A stretch of DNA of 64,000 nt from Streptomyces laurentii (lineage in GTDB: Bacteria > Actinomycetota > Actinomycetes > Streptomycetales > Streptomycetaceae): contig AP017424.1 of the NCBI GenBank assembly GCA_002355495.1, positions 6,947,501 to 7,011,500 on the forward strand, in the 5' to 3' direction. Shown here in pieces: positions 37,079-45,431 of this stretch; position 1 is the stretch's first letter; each line of letters begins with the position of its first letter. Under the pieces are notes generated by a model. It was not told the origin of the DNA. It did no database searches and worked only from the letters and a program-made list of their open reading frames with translations. The position numbers and the translations under genes were made by a program.

Positions 37079-37264
37079 ATACACCCCCACCGAAGACAGG
37101 CCCTACGCGGCGTCGTGGACGTGCCGATCGACGGCAGCCGCCACGCGGGCTTCGAGGCCACCGGCGAGTTCCGCCGCGGCGCGTTCGGCCTCGACTTCGC
37201 CCCCGGCCTGCTGGGAGACATCATCAAGGTCAGCCTGGAGGCCGAGTTCGTCGAGCCTCAGTAG
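37079..37264 (+). pseudogene. C-terminal remnant of a YceI family protein
   Basis: A stop-free frame from 37079 to the TAG at 37262-37264 ends in GFEATGEFRRGAFGLDF, then APGLLGDIIKVSLEAEFVEP, the signature of YceI lipocalin-like proteins (final strand and stop). Only ~50-60 of the usual ~170-180 residues are present; the upstream half is missing because the CPBP gene starts at 36974. A GTG at 37115 could start a 49-residue product but has no good ribosome site. This looks like the leftover of a deletion. Confidence 0.65.
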
Positions 37265-37293
37265 CGCCGGGGCACGATCCGGGGAGCCGGGGA

Positions 37294-39750
37294 TCAGCCG
37301 TCCAGCCGGGCCGCGAGGAAGCGCGCGGTCCGGCTGCCGGCGGCCCGGGCGACCTCCGCCGGGGTGCCCTCCGCCACGATCAGGCCGCCCTCGTCGCCGC
37401 CGCCCGGGCCCATGTCCACCACCCGGTCCGCCGTCGCGACCACGTCCATGTCGTGCTCGACCACCACGACCGTGTGGCCCCCGTCGACGAGCCCGTGCAG
37501 CTGGCGCATCAGCACCTCCACATCCGCCGGGTGCAGCCCCGTCGTCGGCTCGTCCAGGACGTACAGGGTGTGCGCGCGGCGGGGCCGCTGGAGCTCCGAG
37601 GCGAGCTTGATGCGCTGTGCCTCCCCGCCCGACAGCTCCGTCGCCGGCTGGCCGAGGCGCAGATGGCCGAGACCCACGTCGAGCAGCGTCCGCAGACTGC
37701 GCGCCGCCGCCGGGGTGTCCGCGAAGAACGCGGCCGCCGCCTCCACGCTCAGGTCCAGCACCTCCGCGATCGTCAGCCCCCGCAGCCGTACCTCCAGGGT
37801 CTCCGGGTTGTAGCGGGCGCCGTGGCAGTCGGGGCACGGCGCGTACGTGCTCGGCAGGAACAACAACTCCACCGAGACGAACCCCTCGCCCTGGCAGGTC
37901 TCGCAGCGTCCGCCCGGCACGTTGAAGGAGAACCGGCCCGCCTTGTAGCCGCGGGCCCGCGCCTCCTCTGTCGCCGTGAACAGCTTCCGTACGACGTCGA
38001 ACAGCCCCGTGTACGTGGCCAGGTTGGAGCGCGGGGTGCGGCCGATCGGCTTCTGATCGACCGTCACCACCCGGGCGATGCCGTCGTGTTCGTCTGCCGC
38101 CTCCGTCAGTGCGCCCACCAGCGTCGACTTGCCCGAGCCCGACACCCCGGTGACGGCGGTGAGCACGCCCAGCGGGAACGCGGCGCGCAGACCGCGCAGA
38201 TTGTGCCGGGTGACCGGCCCGAACCCCAATGAGCCGGCCGGTTCGCGCACCGTCCGCTCCGGCAGCGGCGCCCGGTCGAAGAGATAGCGGCGGGTCGCCG
38301 ACTCGGCGACCTCCGCGAGCCGCGCGGGCGGGCCGCTGTGCAGCACACGGCCGCCGTGCTCCCCGGCCCCCGGGCCCACGTCCACCAGCCAGTCGGCGCG
38401 CCGCACCACGTCCAGATGGTGCTCCACCACGAACACCGTGTTGCCCGAGGCCCGCAGCCGCTCCAGGACCACCAACAGCGCCTCCGTGTCCGCCGGATGC
38501 AGCCCGGCGGACGGCTCGTCCAGCACGTACACGACACCGAACAGCCCCGAACGCAACTGTGTGGCCAGCCGCAGCCGTTGCAGCTCCCCGCTGGACAACG
38601 TGGGCGTCGCCCGGTCCAGGCTCAGATAGCCGAGCCCCAGCTCCGTGATGGTGCCGATCCGCGCCACCAAGTCCTCGGTCAGCACCCGCGCGGTCTCCGT
38701 CGCGCCGGGCGACGTCCCCAGTACACGCGCCAGTTCGTTCAGCGGCAGCGCCGCCATCCCGGCGATCGTCCGGCCCGCGAAGGTCACCGCCATCGCCTCC
38801 GGCCGCAGCCGGCTGCCCGCGCACACCGGGCACGGCGCGCTGGTCAGGAAGCGCTCCGCCTTCGCCCGCAGGGTCGCGCTCTTGGAATCCGAGAACGTGT
38901 GCATCACATAACGCCGGGCGCTCATGTACGTGCCCTGGTACGGGCGTTGGATGCGCCCCGCCTCGCGCACCGGGTGCACCGTCACCACCGGCTGCTCGTC
39001 AGTGAACAGGATCCACGTACGGTCCTCGGCGGCCAGCTCATGCCACGGCCGGTCCACGTCGTAGCCGAGCGTGTCCAGGACGTCCCGCAGGTTCTTGCCC
39101 TGCCAGGCACCCGGCCAGGCCGCGATGGCACCGTCCCGGATCGACAACTCCTGATCGGGTACGAGGAGTTCCTCGCTCGTCTCGTGCACCCGGCCCAGGC
39201 CGTGGCACGAAGGGCAGGCGCCGGTCGCGGTGTTGGGTGAGAACGCGTCGGAGTCCAGCCGTTCCGCGCCCGCCGGATAGTCGCCCGCCCGGGAGAACAG
39301 CATCCGCAGCGAGTTCGACAGGGTCGTCACCGTCCCCACCGACGAGCGCGCGTTCGGCACCGACCGGCGCTGCTCCAGCGAGACCGCGGGCGGCAGCCCG
39401 GTGATCTCCCCGACCCGCGGCGCCCCCACCTGGTGGATCAGCCGCCGCGCGTACGGTGCCACCGACTCGAAGTAGCGCCGCTGCGCCTCCGCGTAGATCG
39501 TGCCGAAGGCGAGCGACGACTTCCCGGACCCCGAGACCCCGGTGAAGACGGTGAGCGCGTCGCGCGGGACGTCCACGTCGACCGCGCGCAGATTGTGCTC
39601 ACGGGCGCCGCGGACCCGGACGAAGGGGTCGTGGGCCCCCGCCGCGCCGGCGGTGCCGGGAACGTCGGGGGTGCCGGAAGCGGAGAGAGTGGTGGGAGCG
39701 GAGAGGGGGGTGAGGGTGGTGGGCACATGGGTCGGAGGGAGGTCGCGCAT
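37294..39750 (-). CDS. UvrA-like ABC excinuclease paralogue
   Basis: An 818-residue double ABC ATPase of the UvrA family, with an extra ~45-residue N-terminal stretch of Thr/Ala/Gly/Pro. Both Walker A motifs (GVSGSGKSSLAF and GVSGSGKSTLVG), both signature motifs (LSSGELQRLRLA and LSGGEAQRIKLA), both Walker B motifs and the zinc modules (CPSCHGLG, CPVCAGSR, CETCQGEG, CPDCHGAR) are visible. The length is shorter than housekeeping UvrA (~950-1000), the class often linked to antibiotic self-resistance (UvrA2/DrrC-like). Role in repair or resistance is inference; no biosynthetic genes adjoin. Confidence 0.88.
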   Translation of the reverse strand: MRDLPPTHVPTTLTPLSAPTTLSASGTPDVPGTAGAAGAHDPFVRVRGAREHNLRAVDVDVPRDALTVFTGVSGSGKSSLAFGTIYAEAQRRYFESVAPYARRLIHQVGAPRVGEITGLPPAVSLEQRRSVPNARSSVGTVTTLSNSLRMLFSRAGDYPAGAERLDSDAFSPNTATGACPSCHGLGRVHETSEELLVPDQELSIRDGAIAAWPGAWQGKNLRDVLDTLGYDVDRPWHELAAEDRTWILFTDEQPVVTVHPVREAGRIQRPYQGTYMSARRYVMHTFSDSKSATLRAKAERFLTSAPCPVCAGSRLRPEAMAVTFAGRTIAGMAALPLNELARVLGTSPGATETARVLTEDLVARIGTITELGLGYLSLDRATPTLSSGELQRLRLATQLRSGLFGVVYVLDEPSAGLHPADTEALLVVLERLRASGNTVFVVEHHLDVVRRADWLVDVGPGAGEHGGRVLHSGPPARLAEVAESATRRYLFDRAPLPERTVREPAGSLGFGPVTRHNLRGLRAAFPLGVLTAVTGVSGSGKSTLVGALTEAADEHDGIARVVTVDQKPIGRTPRSNLATYTGLFDVVRKLFTATEEARARGYKAGRFSFNVPGGRCETCQGEGFVSVELLFLPSTYAPCPDCHGARYNPETLEVRLRGLTIAEVLDLSVEAAAAFFADTPAAARSLRTLLDVGLGHLRLGQPATELSGGEAQRIKLASELQRPRRAHTLYVLDEPTTGLHPADVEVLMRQLHGLVDGGHTVVVVEHDMDVVATADRVVDMGPGGGDEGGLIVAEGTPAEVARAAGSRTARFLAARLDG

Positions 39751-39759
39751 CCGCCGATT

Positions 39760-40785
39760 CTATGCCCGGCTTGCCGCATTCGCCCTGGTCAGCCCGGCCA
39801 GGCGGGCGAGCATACGGTAGGAGTCGAGCAGCGCGTCCCGGTCGTACGTGTTCGTCGTCACCATCACTTCCTGGGCGCCGGTCTCCGCCACGGCCCGCTC
39901 CAGCGCCTCGACGACCCGCGCCTCGGTGCCGTACACATGGCCCATCATCCCCGCCTCGTACAGGCCGCGCTGCTTCTCCGTCATCGGGATCGCGTCGATC
40001 CGCTCCGGCGGCAGCAGCGGCGCGAAGTTGCCCTGGGTGCGGGCGGTCGCCATCGACCACGCCTCCGGTGCGAGCAGCCGGCGCGCCGCCTCGTCGGTGT
40101 CGGCCACCACGATCGTGCCCGCGACGATCACATACGGCTCCTTCGCCCACACCGACGGCCGGAACGTCTCCCGGTACTCGTCCACGGAGGCCCGCAGCCC
40201 CGACCGGCGGCGCAGATCGCCGACGACCAGGGGCAGGCCGGCCGCGGCCGCGATCCGGGTGCCCTCGCCGGTGGCCAGGACGAACGGCGGCACCCGCAGG
40301 CCCTCGGCGGGGCGGGCGTGCACCTGGGGGTGAGCCGTCTGCTCGCCGGTGAACCAGCCCAGCAGTTCGTCCAGTTGCTCCGCGAACCGGTCCGCGTCCG
40401 CCTTGTCCCTGCCGAGCGCCCGCCGTACGCCGTCGGTGAAGCCGACGGAGCGGCCCAGGCCCATGTCGATCCGGCCCGGGAAGAGGGACTCCAGGACGCC
40501 GAAGTGCTCGGCCACCACCATCGGCTGGTGGTTCGGCAGCATCACGCCGCCGGTGCCGACCCGGATGCGGGTGGTCGCGGCGGCCACGGCCGCGGCCAGC
40601 ACGGTCGGCGCGGACCCCGCCACCCCCGGCACGCCATGGTGCTCCGCCACCCAGAACCGGTGGTAACCCAGCGCCTCCGCTTCCTGGGCGAACCGCACGG
40701 TGTCGCGCAGCGCCTGGCCGGCGTCCTCGCCTTCGCGGGTGCGGGAGCGGTCGAGGACGGAGATCGGGATATGTATGGGGCTCAC
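39760..40785 (-). CDS. LLM class flavin-dependent oxidoreductase (bacterial luciferase-like)
   Basis: A 341-residue protein of the luciferase-like monooxygenase fold: IPISVLDRSRTREGEDAGQALRDTVRFAQEAEALGYHRFWVAEHHG at the start, VGTGGVMLPNH, LFPGRIDMGLGR and ATGEGTR. The start is GTG 40783-40785. Such proteins bind FMN or F420; the substrate is unknown. It lies nine bases from the start of the UvrA-like gene on the same strand and may be co-transcribed with it. Confidence 0.88.
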   Translation of the reverse strand: MSPIHIPISVLDRSRTREGEDAGQALRDTVRFAQEAEALGYHRFWVAEHHGVPGVAGSAPTVLAAAVAAATTRIRVGTGGVMLPNHQPMVVAEHFGVLESLFPGRIDMGLGRSVGFTDGVRRALGRDKADADRFAEQLDELLGWFTGEQTAHPQVHARPAEGLRVPPFVLATGEGTRIAAAAGLPLVVGDLRRRSGLRASVDEYRETFRPSVWAKEPYVIVAGTIVVADTDEAARRLLAPEAWSMATARTQGNFAPLLPPERIDAIPMTEKQRGLYEAGMMGHVYGTEARVVEALERAVAETGAQEVMVTTNTYDRDALLDSYRMLARLAGLTRANAASRA

Positions 40786-40886
40786 ACAAGGTTCAACGCG
40801 GTGGGGCGCCTGGGATTCCCGGGATCTCGCGGGCCGGACCCGAGGAGCCTGTGGCATCCCCGGGCCCGCGCCCCCGGTCTGCGGCG

Positions 40887-41369
40887 TCAGTCGCCGCGCG
40901 GCCCCAGGCCGTCCGAGGTGACGAGGACGTAGTCGGAGTGGATCGGGAAGCCCTCCTCGTCCCTCGGATAACCGAAACTGCTGTTGTTGGCGAAGATCAC
41001 CCCGAGTTCCGGCACGGCCTCGAAGCCGAGGTCGTCCTCCTCGACGACGTGGCCCCGCTCCGCGAGCCGCGCCGGCACGTCGTCGCTCGGCGTGCGGAAG
41101 ACGTCCAGCCCGTCGAGAGTGACCCGCAGATCCGCTCCCTCGTCACGGAACCGCCGGACTTCGATGGCGGTCAGCCGCCCCTTGGTGAAGCCGGGCGTGA
41201 GGTCCGCCCGGTAGCCCTCGTGCGCGCAGAGCACCATGCCCGGTGTGTCGCCACCATACGAGCCGGCCGGGTGAAAACCCAGGCCGCCTGCGCTGCCCAG
41301 CCCGGCCTCCAACGGCTGACGGTCTTCGCCGTACTCGTCGTGGGAGGGGCGCCGTTCGTCCGACGGCAC
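40887..41369 (-). CDS. Hypothetical protein, second gene of a small pair
   Basis: A 160-residue acidic soluble protein; GTG 41367-41369 has AGGGAG upstream. Motifs seen: FHPAGSYGGDTPGMVLCAHEGY, LTAIEVRRFR and VIFANNSSFGYPRDEEGF. No signal peptide or membrane segment. It lies 31 bases after another unknown small gene, so the two are probably an operon. I do not recognise the family; a toxin-immunity role would be a guess. Confidence 0.6.
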   Translation of the reverse strand: MPSDERRPSHDEYGEDRQPLEAGLGSAGGLGFHPAGSYGGDTPGMVLCAHEGYRADLTPGFTKGRLTAIEVRRFRDEGADLRVTLDGLDVFRTPSDDVPARLAERGHVVEEDDLGFEAVPELGVIFANNSSFGYPRDEEGFPIHSDYVLVTSDGLGPRGD

Positions 41370-41400
41370 CTCACTCCCTGAGACCGCGTGGGAATCGGTG

Positions 41401-41757
41401 TCACGCGGTACGGGGTGCCGGTTCCGGGCGCAGGTGGCGGCCCCCGATCCGGGCCTTGCGGTACGGCCCGTCCCCGCCGCAGTCGAATTGCGGGGCGTCG
41501 AAGACGACCCAGTACGCCAACTCGCCGTCGTGCGCGCGAGAGTGCTTCACGGGCTCGGGGGCGCCCTGCGCGTCGATCGTCCCCAGGAACTCGTTCCGCC
41601 ACGGCCCGTCCCACTCCGGATCGTGGACCACGGTCACTCTGCTGCCCGCCGGCAGGGCATCCGGCGGCCACTCCTGGGACAGGGGGTGGCCCATCACGCA
41701 CTCGACAGCCTGCCGGTCGAGCGACGGCGGTACGCCGGAAGCGGCGGATTTCTTCAT
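41401..41757 (-). CDS. Hypothetical protein, first gene of a small pair
   Basis: A 118-residue protein from ATG 41755-41757 (a GTG at 41793 would add 12 residues). The sequence includes CVMGHPLSQEWPPDALPAGSRV, VVHDPEWDGPWRNEFLGTID and AYWVVFDAPQFDC, suggestive of a small beta-barrel such as an SH3-like fold; there are no catalytic motifs. It is divergent from the HAD-like phosphatase gene and co-directional with the unknown gene at 40887. Confidence 0.6.
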   Translation of the reverse strand: MKKSAASGVPPSLDRQAVECVMGHPLSQEWPPDALPAGSRVTVVHDPEWDGPWRNEFLGTIDAQGAPEPVKHSRAHDGELAYWVVFDAPQFDCGGDGPYRKARIGGRHLRPEPAPRTA

Positions 41758-41862
41758 GCGCTCAGCTTCGTCACGCGGCCTTGTCGGCGCCACACGTTAA
41801 AGAGCGAGCCTGGGAACGGGCGGGCATCTTACCGAGGAGAAGCGGCGTCCTAGGCTGGGGGA

Positions 41863-42351
41863 GTGAACCCCACCGCCCGGCCCGTGGCCGTCTTCGATCT
41901 CGACAACACCCTCGCCTCGACCGCCCACCGCCAGCACTTCCTGGAGGGGCGTCCGCGCGACTGGGACGGCTTCTTCGCCGCCGCGCCCGCGGACCCGCCG
42001 CTCGCGGAGGGCGTCGCGCTGTGCCGGGAGGCGGCGGAGGAGTGCGACATCGTCTACCTCACCGGGCGGCCCGAGCGCTGCCGCCGCGACACCCTCGACT
42101 GGCTCGCCGCGCACGGGCTCCCCGAGGGACCGGTCCACATGCGCCGTCCTCGCGACTTCCGGCCGGCCCGGGAGACCAAGGTCGAGGTCCTGCGCGGGCT
42201 CGGGCGGGACCGCGAGGTGCGGATGCTCGTGGACGACGACGAGCTGGTGTGCGACGACGCGCAGGCCGCCGGGTTCACCGTCGTACGGGCGCGATGGGCG
42301 GCATCGTCGCAGGTGTTGAGGGAGGCACAGGAGAAGGAGGGGCGGACCTGA
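41863..42351 (+). CDS. HAD superfamily phosphatase, polynucleotide kinase 3'-phosphatase-like
   Basis: A 162-residue HAD protein. Motif I is VFDLDNT (nucleophile and acid Asp), motif II is YLTGR, and DDD in MLVDDDELVCDD fits motif IV. The size and YLTGRPE match the small PNKP-like/acid phosphatase group. Start GTG 41863 with GGGGGA immediately upstream. No partner gene is adjacent; the substrate is unknown. Followed by a bidirectional terminator. Confidence 0.8.
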   Translation: MNPTARPVAVFDLDNTLASTAHRQHFLEGRPRDWDGFFAAAPADPPLAEGVALCREAAEECDIVYLTGRPERCRRDTLDWLAAHGLPEGPVHMRRPRDFRPARETKVEVLRGLGRDREVRMLVDDDELVCDDAQAAGFTVVRARWAASSQVLREAQEKEGRT

Positions 42352-42405
42352 GGGTCGCGGACACGTCACGGCACCGGTACCGCGGCAAGGGTCCGGGACC
42401 GGGAC

Positions 42406-42449
42406 CGCCCCGGGCCGGACGGCCTGCTCGGGGCACCCGGCCCGGGGCG
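42406..42449. terminator. Bidirectional hairpin terminator
   Basis: A 13-bp perfect GC inverted repeat (42406-42418 with 42437-42449) between the convergent HAD phosphatase and dodecin genes. Confidence 0.75.
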
Positions 42450-42487
42450 CCTACGGCGACCGCGGGCGAGACTCTTCGTACGCCCGC

Positions 42488-42703
42488 TCAGGCGCCCTCC
42501 TCCAGGCGGAAGCCCACCTTCAGGCCGACCTGGTAGTGCTGGATCACCCCGTCGACCAGATGCCCCCGCATCTCGGTGACCTCGAACCAGTCGAGGCCTC
42601 TGAGGGTCTGCGAGGCCCGCTCGATCCCGTTGCGGACAGCCTCGTCCAGTCCTTGGTCGGACGTGCCGACGATCTCGGTGACGCGATAGGTGTGGTTCGA
42701 CAT
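42488..42703 (-). CDS. Dodecin family flavin-binding protein
   Basis: A 71-residue protein with the dodecin signature: YRVTEIVGTSDQGLDEAVRNGIERASQTLRGLDWFEV and GVIQHYQVGLKVGFRLE. Dodecins form hollow dodecamers that store flavins or CoA. ATG 42701-42703 has GAGGAG about eleven bases upstream. The stop is near a terminator shared with the convergent HAD gene; its promoter region faces the dre-like sites of the solute-binding protein. Confidence 0.93.
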   Translation of the reverse strand: MSNHTYRVTEIVGTSDQGLDEAVRNGIERASQTLRGLDWFEVTEMRGHLVDGVIQHYQVGLKVGFRLEEGA

Positions 42704-42860
42704 CGGAGCCGGACTCCTCTCGGTGCCCTGGAGGTCCTGGGCGCGTTCCCTCCACCGTGCCCCACCCGGCCGGGCTCCGCGACACGTCCGCGTGCGGGCG
42801 GGCGGGCGGGGCACGGACAGGCCGCGGGCGGGGCGCGGAGCCCGGCCGAAAGAGGAGTAG

Positions 42861-42902
42861 ATGGTCAAGGACTTGACCATCCGGTTTGGTCCAGACCAGA
42901 AT
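42861..42902 (+). promoter_or_regulatory. Two TGGTC/GACCA palindromes (DasR-like) overlapping a -35/-10 pair
   Basis: First palindrome ATGGTCAAG (42861-42869), GA, CTTGACCAT (42872-42880), perfect over 20 bases. Second TGGTC-CA-GACCA (42887-42898), which differs from the DasR consensus core TGGTCTAGACCA at one central base and equals the repeat core of Streptomyces chitinase promoters. TTGACC (42873-42878) and CAGAAT (42897-42902), 18 bases apart, form a plausible promoter covered by both operators. Upstream of the solute-binding lipoprotein. Confidence 0.65.
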
Positions 42903-43017
42903 CCAGGGCACATACCCGCGCGAACCTCCCGTCAGGTCCCCCACACGTCGGGTCAGTACACCGTGCAGCTGTCCCCTCGGGGCTCCACGCACTGGAACGC
43001 AGAAGGTGACCTACGTG

Positions 43018-44259
43018 ATGAACCGCCCTCTCGCCTGTCCGCTGGCAGCCGTCTCCGTGCTCGCCCTCGCCGGTTGCGGCCTCCTCCCGGGAGGGAGCGG
43101 GACCCGCACGGTCAATGTCTGGCTGATGCGCGACAGCGCCAGCGACGACTTCATCAAGCGCTTCACGGAGTCCTTCGAGGCCGAACACGCCGGTGTCGAG
43201 GTCAATGTGACGATCCAGGACTGGACCGGCATCGGGAAGAAGGTCACCGAGGCTATCCAGGGCTCCGGCGGCCCCGACGTCATCGAGGTCGGCAACACCC
43301 AGGTCGCGCAGTACGCCGACACGGACAAGCTGTACGACCTCACCCTGGAGTCCGTCCGCGACCTCGGCGGCCAGGACTGGCTGCCCGGTCTCGCCGAGCC
43401 CGGGAGCATCAACGGCTCCCAGTTCGGCATCCCCTGGTACGCGGCCAACCGCATCGTCATCTACAACAAGGACATATTCGGCGAAGCCGGCGTCGAGCCG
43501 CCCAAGACGCGTGCCGCGTGGCTGGCCGGGACCGAGACGCTCGAAGCGGGCGGCAACCAGGGCATCTACCTCGCCGGCCAGGACTGGTACACGCTGTCCG
43601 GGTTCATCTGGGACGAGGGCGGCGACCTCGCGGTCGAGAAGGGCGGCGCATGGGCCGGCGCCCTCGACAGCCCCGCGGCTCAGCGCGGCATGGCCTTCTA
43701 CAAGGAACTCCAGGCCCTCGGCGACGGACCGAAGAACGCCGACGAGCAGAGCCCGCCGCAGGCCGAGGTCTTCGCCAAGGGCGACGTGGCCCAGATCATC
43801 GCGCCCCCCAGCGCCATCCCCGCCATCCTCAAGGCCAACCCCGGCCTCAAGGACAAGCTGGGCTTCTTCCCGATCCCCGGCAAGAAGGCGGACAAGCCCT
43901 GTGTCGTCTTCACCGGCGGATCCGACCTGATCATCCCGGAGAACGCGCCCCAGCGCGCCGCCGCCATCGATGTCGTCACCGCCCTCGCCGGCGAGAAGTG
44001 GCAGGGCGAACTGGCCCGCGCCATGAACTACGTGCCCAACAAGCCGTCCCTCGCCTCCCTCGTCGCCGGCCAGAAGGCCACCGCCGCGATGGCCGTCGGC
44101 GCCGCCCGCGGCCGGGCCACCCCGAACTCGCCCCAGTGGGCGGACGTCGAGGCCGACAACCCGATCAAGCCGTACATGAGCGCCGTCCTCGGCGGGGCGG
44201 ACCCGAAGCAGGCCGCGGAGACGGCCAACGAGAAGATCACCGGCTCGCTCGCCGAATAG
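43018..44259 (+). CDS. Extracellular solute-binding lipoprotein, DasA/sugar type, orphan
   Basis: A 413-residue lipoprotein from ATG 43018 (a GTG at 43015 is nearly as good, AGAAGG upstream). The lipobox is LALAGC. The mature protein is a cluster-1 sugar-binding protein: VNVWLMRDSASDDFIKRF near the start, EVGNTQVAQYAD, PWYAANRIVIYNKDIF and FFPIPGKK. The best comparison from memory is the chitobiose-binding DasA group. No permease or ATPase gene is adjacent, unlike dasABC. Promoter operators matching DasR sites support a link to N-acetylglucosamine/chitin uptake; the transporter partner must be elsewhere. Confidence 0.85.
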   Translation: MNRPLACPLAAVSVLALAGCGLLPGGSGTRTVNVWLMRDSASDDFIKRFTESFEAEHAGVEVNVTIQDWTGIGKKVTEAIQGSGGPDVIEVGNTQVAQYADTDKLYDLTLESVRDLGGQDWLPGLAEPGSINGSQFGIPWYAANRIVIYNKDIFGEAGVEPPKTRAAWLAGTETLEAGGNQGIYLAGQDWYTLSGFIWDEGGDLAVEKGGAWAGALDSPAAQRGMAFYKELQALGDGPKNADEQSPPQAEVFAKGDVAQIIAPPSAIPAILKANPGLKDKLGFFPIPGKKADKPCVVFTGGSDLIIPENAPQRAAAIDVVTALAGEKWQGELARAMNYVPNKPSLASLVAGQKATAAMAVGAARGRATPNSPQWADVEADNPIKPYMSAVLGGADPKQAAETANEKITGSLAE

Positions 44260-44531
44260 ACCGAGCCCCCGGACCCCGTTCCCGGACCCCGTTTCCGGAC
44301 CCTCGGACCCGGATCCCCGCTCACCCGGCAGGGACCCCGGAACCCGAAGGTCCGGGCCCCGCACCCGCGCACCACCCGGCGCACACCGCGCCCACCATTC
44401 AGCGCCTCCACACCCACCGGCTCCCGGACCGTCACATCGAATCCAGCCGGTCGCGGAAGAAACGAGGAGCCGGGCCGCCGCTCGCACGGCCCGGCCTTCC
44501 CCGTCCCGTCCGTACCGCCGGAGGAGCCGAC
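44260..44531. other. Intergenic region with GGACCCCGT-type repeats
   Basis: 272 bases between the binding protein and olsB. Just after the stop, about 44269-44315, short degenerate copies related to CCGGACCCCGTT follow one another. A GC-rich potential hairpin lies further on. A promoter for olsB is expected here but was not recognised. Confidence 0.5.
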
Positions 44532-45431
44532 ATGGCCGCCGTACCCCTCGCCCCGCCGCACGTCGCCACCCCCGCAACCGCCATCACCGCCGTCCCGCCT
44601 CAGCTCCAGCCCGGACAGGCACCGGTGCTCCAGCCCGGGCAGGCACCGGTGCTCCAGCCCGGGCAGGCGCCGGTGCCTGCGCCCGGGGGAGAGCCCGGGC
44701 CCCGGTACGTCGTCGGACTCGCCCGCGACCAGGAGGACGTCCGCGCCGCCCAGCGGCTGCGCCACCTCGTCTTCGCCGGCGAACTGGGCGCCCACCTCGA
44801 CGGACCCGAGCCCGGCCTCGACGGCGACGCCTTCGACGCCTACTGCGACCACCTCCTCGTCCGCGAGGAGGACACCGGCGAGGTCGTCGGCACCTACCGG
44901 CTGCTGCCGCCGGAGCGGGCCGCCGTCGCCGGACGGCTGTACGCGGAGAGCGAGTTCGACCTGAGCCGGCTCGCCCCGATCCGGCACGACCTCGTCGAGG
45001 TCGGCCGTTCCTGCGTGCACCCCGCGCACCGCAACGGCGCCGTCATCGCCCTCGTCTGGGCCGGGCTCGCCCGCTACATGACCCGCACGGGGCATGAGTG
45101 GCTGGCCGGCTGCTGCTCCGTCCCGCTCGCCGACGGCGGCACGCTGGCCGCCGCGACCTGGGACACCGTCAAGGCCCGCTCTCTCGCCCCCGAGGAGTAC
45201 TGGGTCACCCCGCACCGGCTGTGGACCCCCGTCGCCGGCCTCGCGCCCGCCGCGGCGCGCCCCGCTCTCCCGCCGCTGCTGCGTGGCTACCTCCGGCTCG
45301 GCGCCTGGGTGTGCGGCGCGCCCGCGCACGACCCGGAGTTCGGCGTCGCCGATCTCTACGTCCTGCTGTCGATGCGCCGCGCCAACCCCCGCTACCTGCG
45401 CCACTTCCTCACCCTCGCCCCGGGCCGGTGA
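44532..45431 (+). CDS. olsB: Ornithine-acyl-ACP N-acyltransferase (OlsB-like)
   Basis: A 299-residue protein. The first ~55 residues are Pro/Gln-rich with a three-fold LQPGQAPV repeat; the rest is the OlsB/HlyC-like GNAT domain with RYVVGLARDQEDVRAAQRLRHLVF, YCDHLLVREEDTGEVVGTYRLLPP, EVGRSCVHPAHRNGAVI and the C-terminal RANPRYLRHF. OlsB N-acylates ornithine with a 3-hydroxyacyl group to lyso-ornithine lipid. The olsA start overlaps its stop (GTGA), the usual pairing for ornithine-lipid synthesis; such lipids replace phospholipids under phosphate limitation. Confidence 0.88.
   Translation: MAAVPLAPPHVATPATAITAVPPQLQPGQAPVLQPGQAPVLQPGQAPVPAPGGEPGPRYVVGLARDQEDVRAAQRLRHLVFAGELGAHLDGPEPGLDGDAFDAYCDHLLVREEDTGEVVGTYRLLPPERAAVAGRLYAESEFDLSRLAPIRHDLVEVGRSCVHPAHRNGAVIALVWAGLARYMTRTGHEWLAGCCSVPLADGGTLAAATWDTVKARSLAPEEYWVTPHRLWTPVAGLAPAAARPALPPLLRGYLRLGAWVCGAPAHDPEFGVADLYVLLSMRRANPRYLRHFLTLAPGR
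44604..44675 (+). repeat. 24-base in-frame triplication in olsB
   Basis: Three 24-base copies (44604-44627, 44628-44651, 44652-44675) with one or two mismatches encode LQPGQAPV repeats in the olsB N-terminus. Confidence 0.88.

Noticed and set aside
34919..37090. Extension of the histidine kinase frame to 37090
   Set aside because: Upstream of 36151 it runs opposite-frame through the CPBP gene; a good GTG start exists at 36151.
37294..40785. A biosynthetic cluster around the UvrA-like and LLM genes
   Set aside because: No synthase, tailoring or transport genes lie on either side; two genes alone do not support a cluster.
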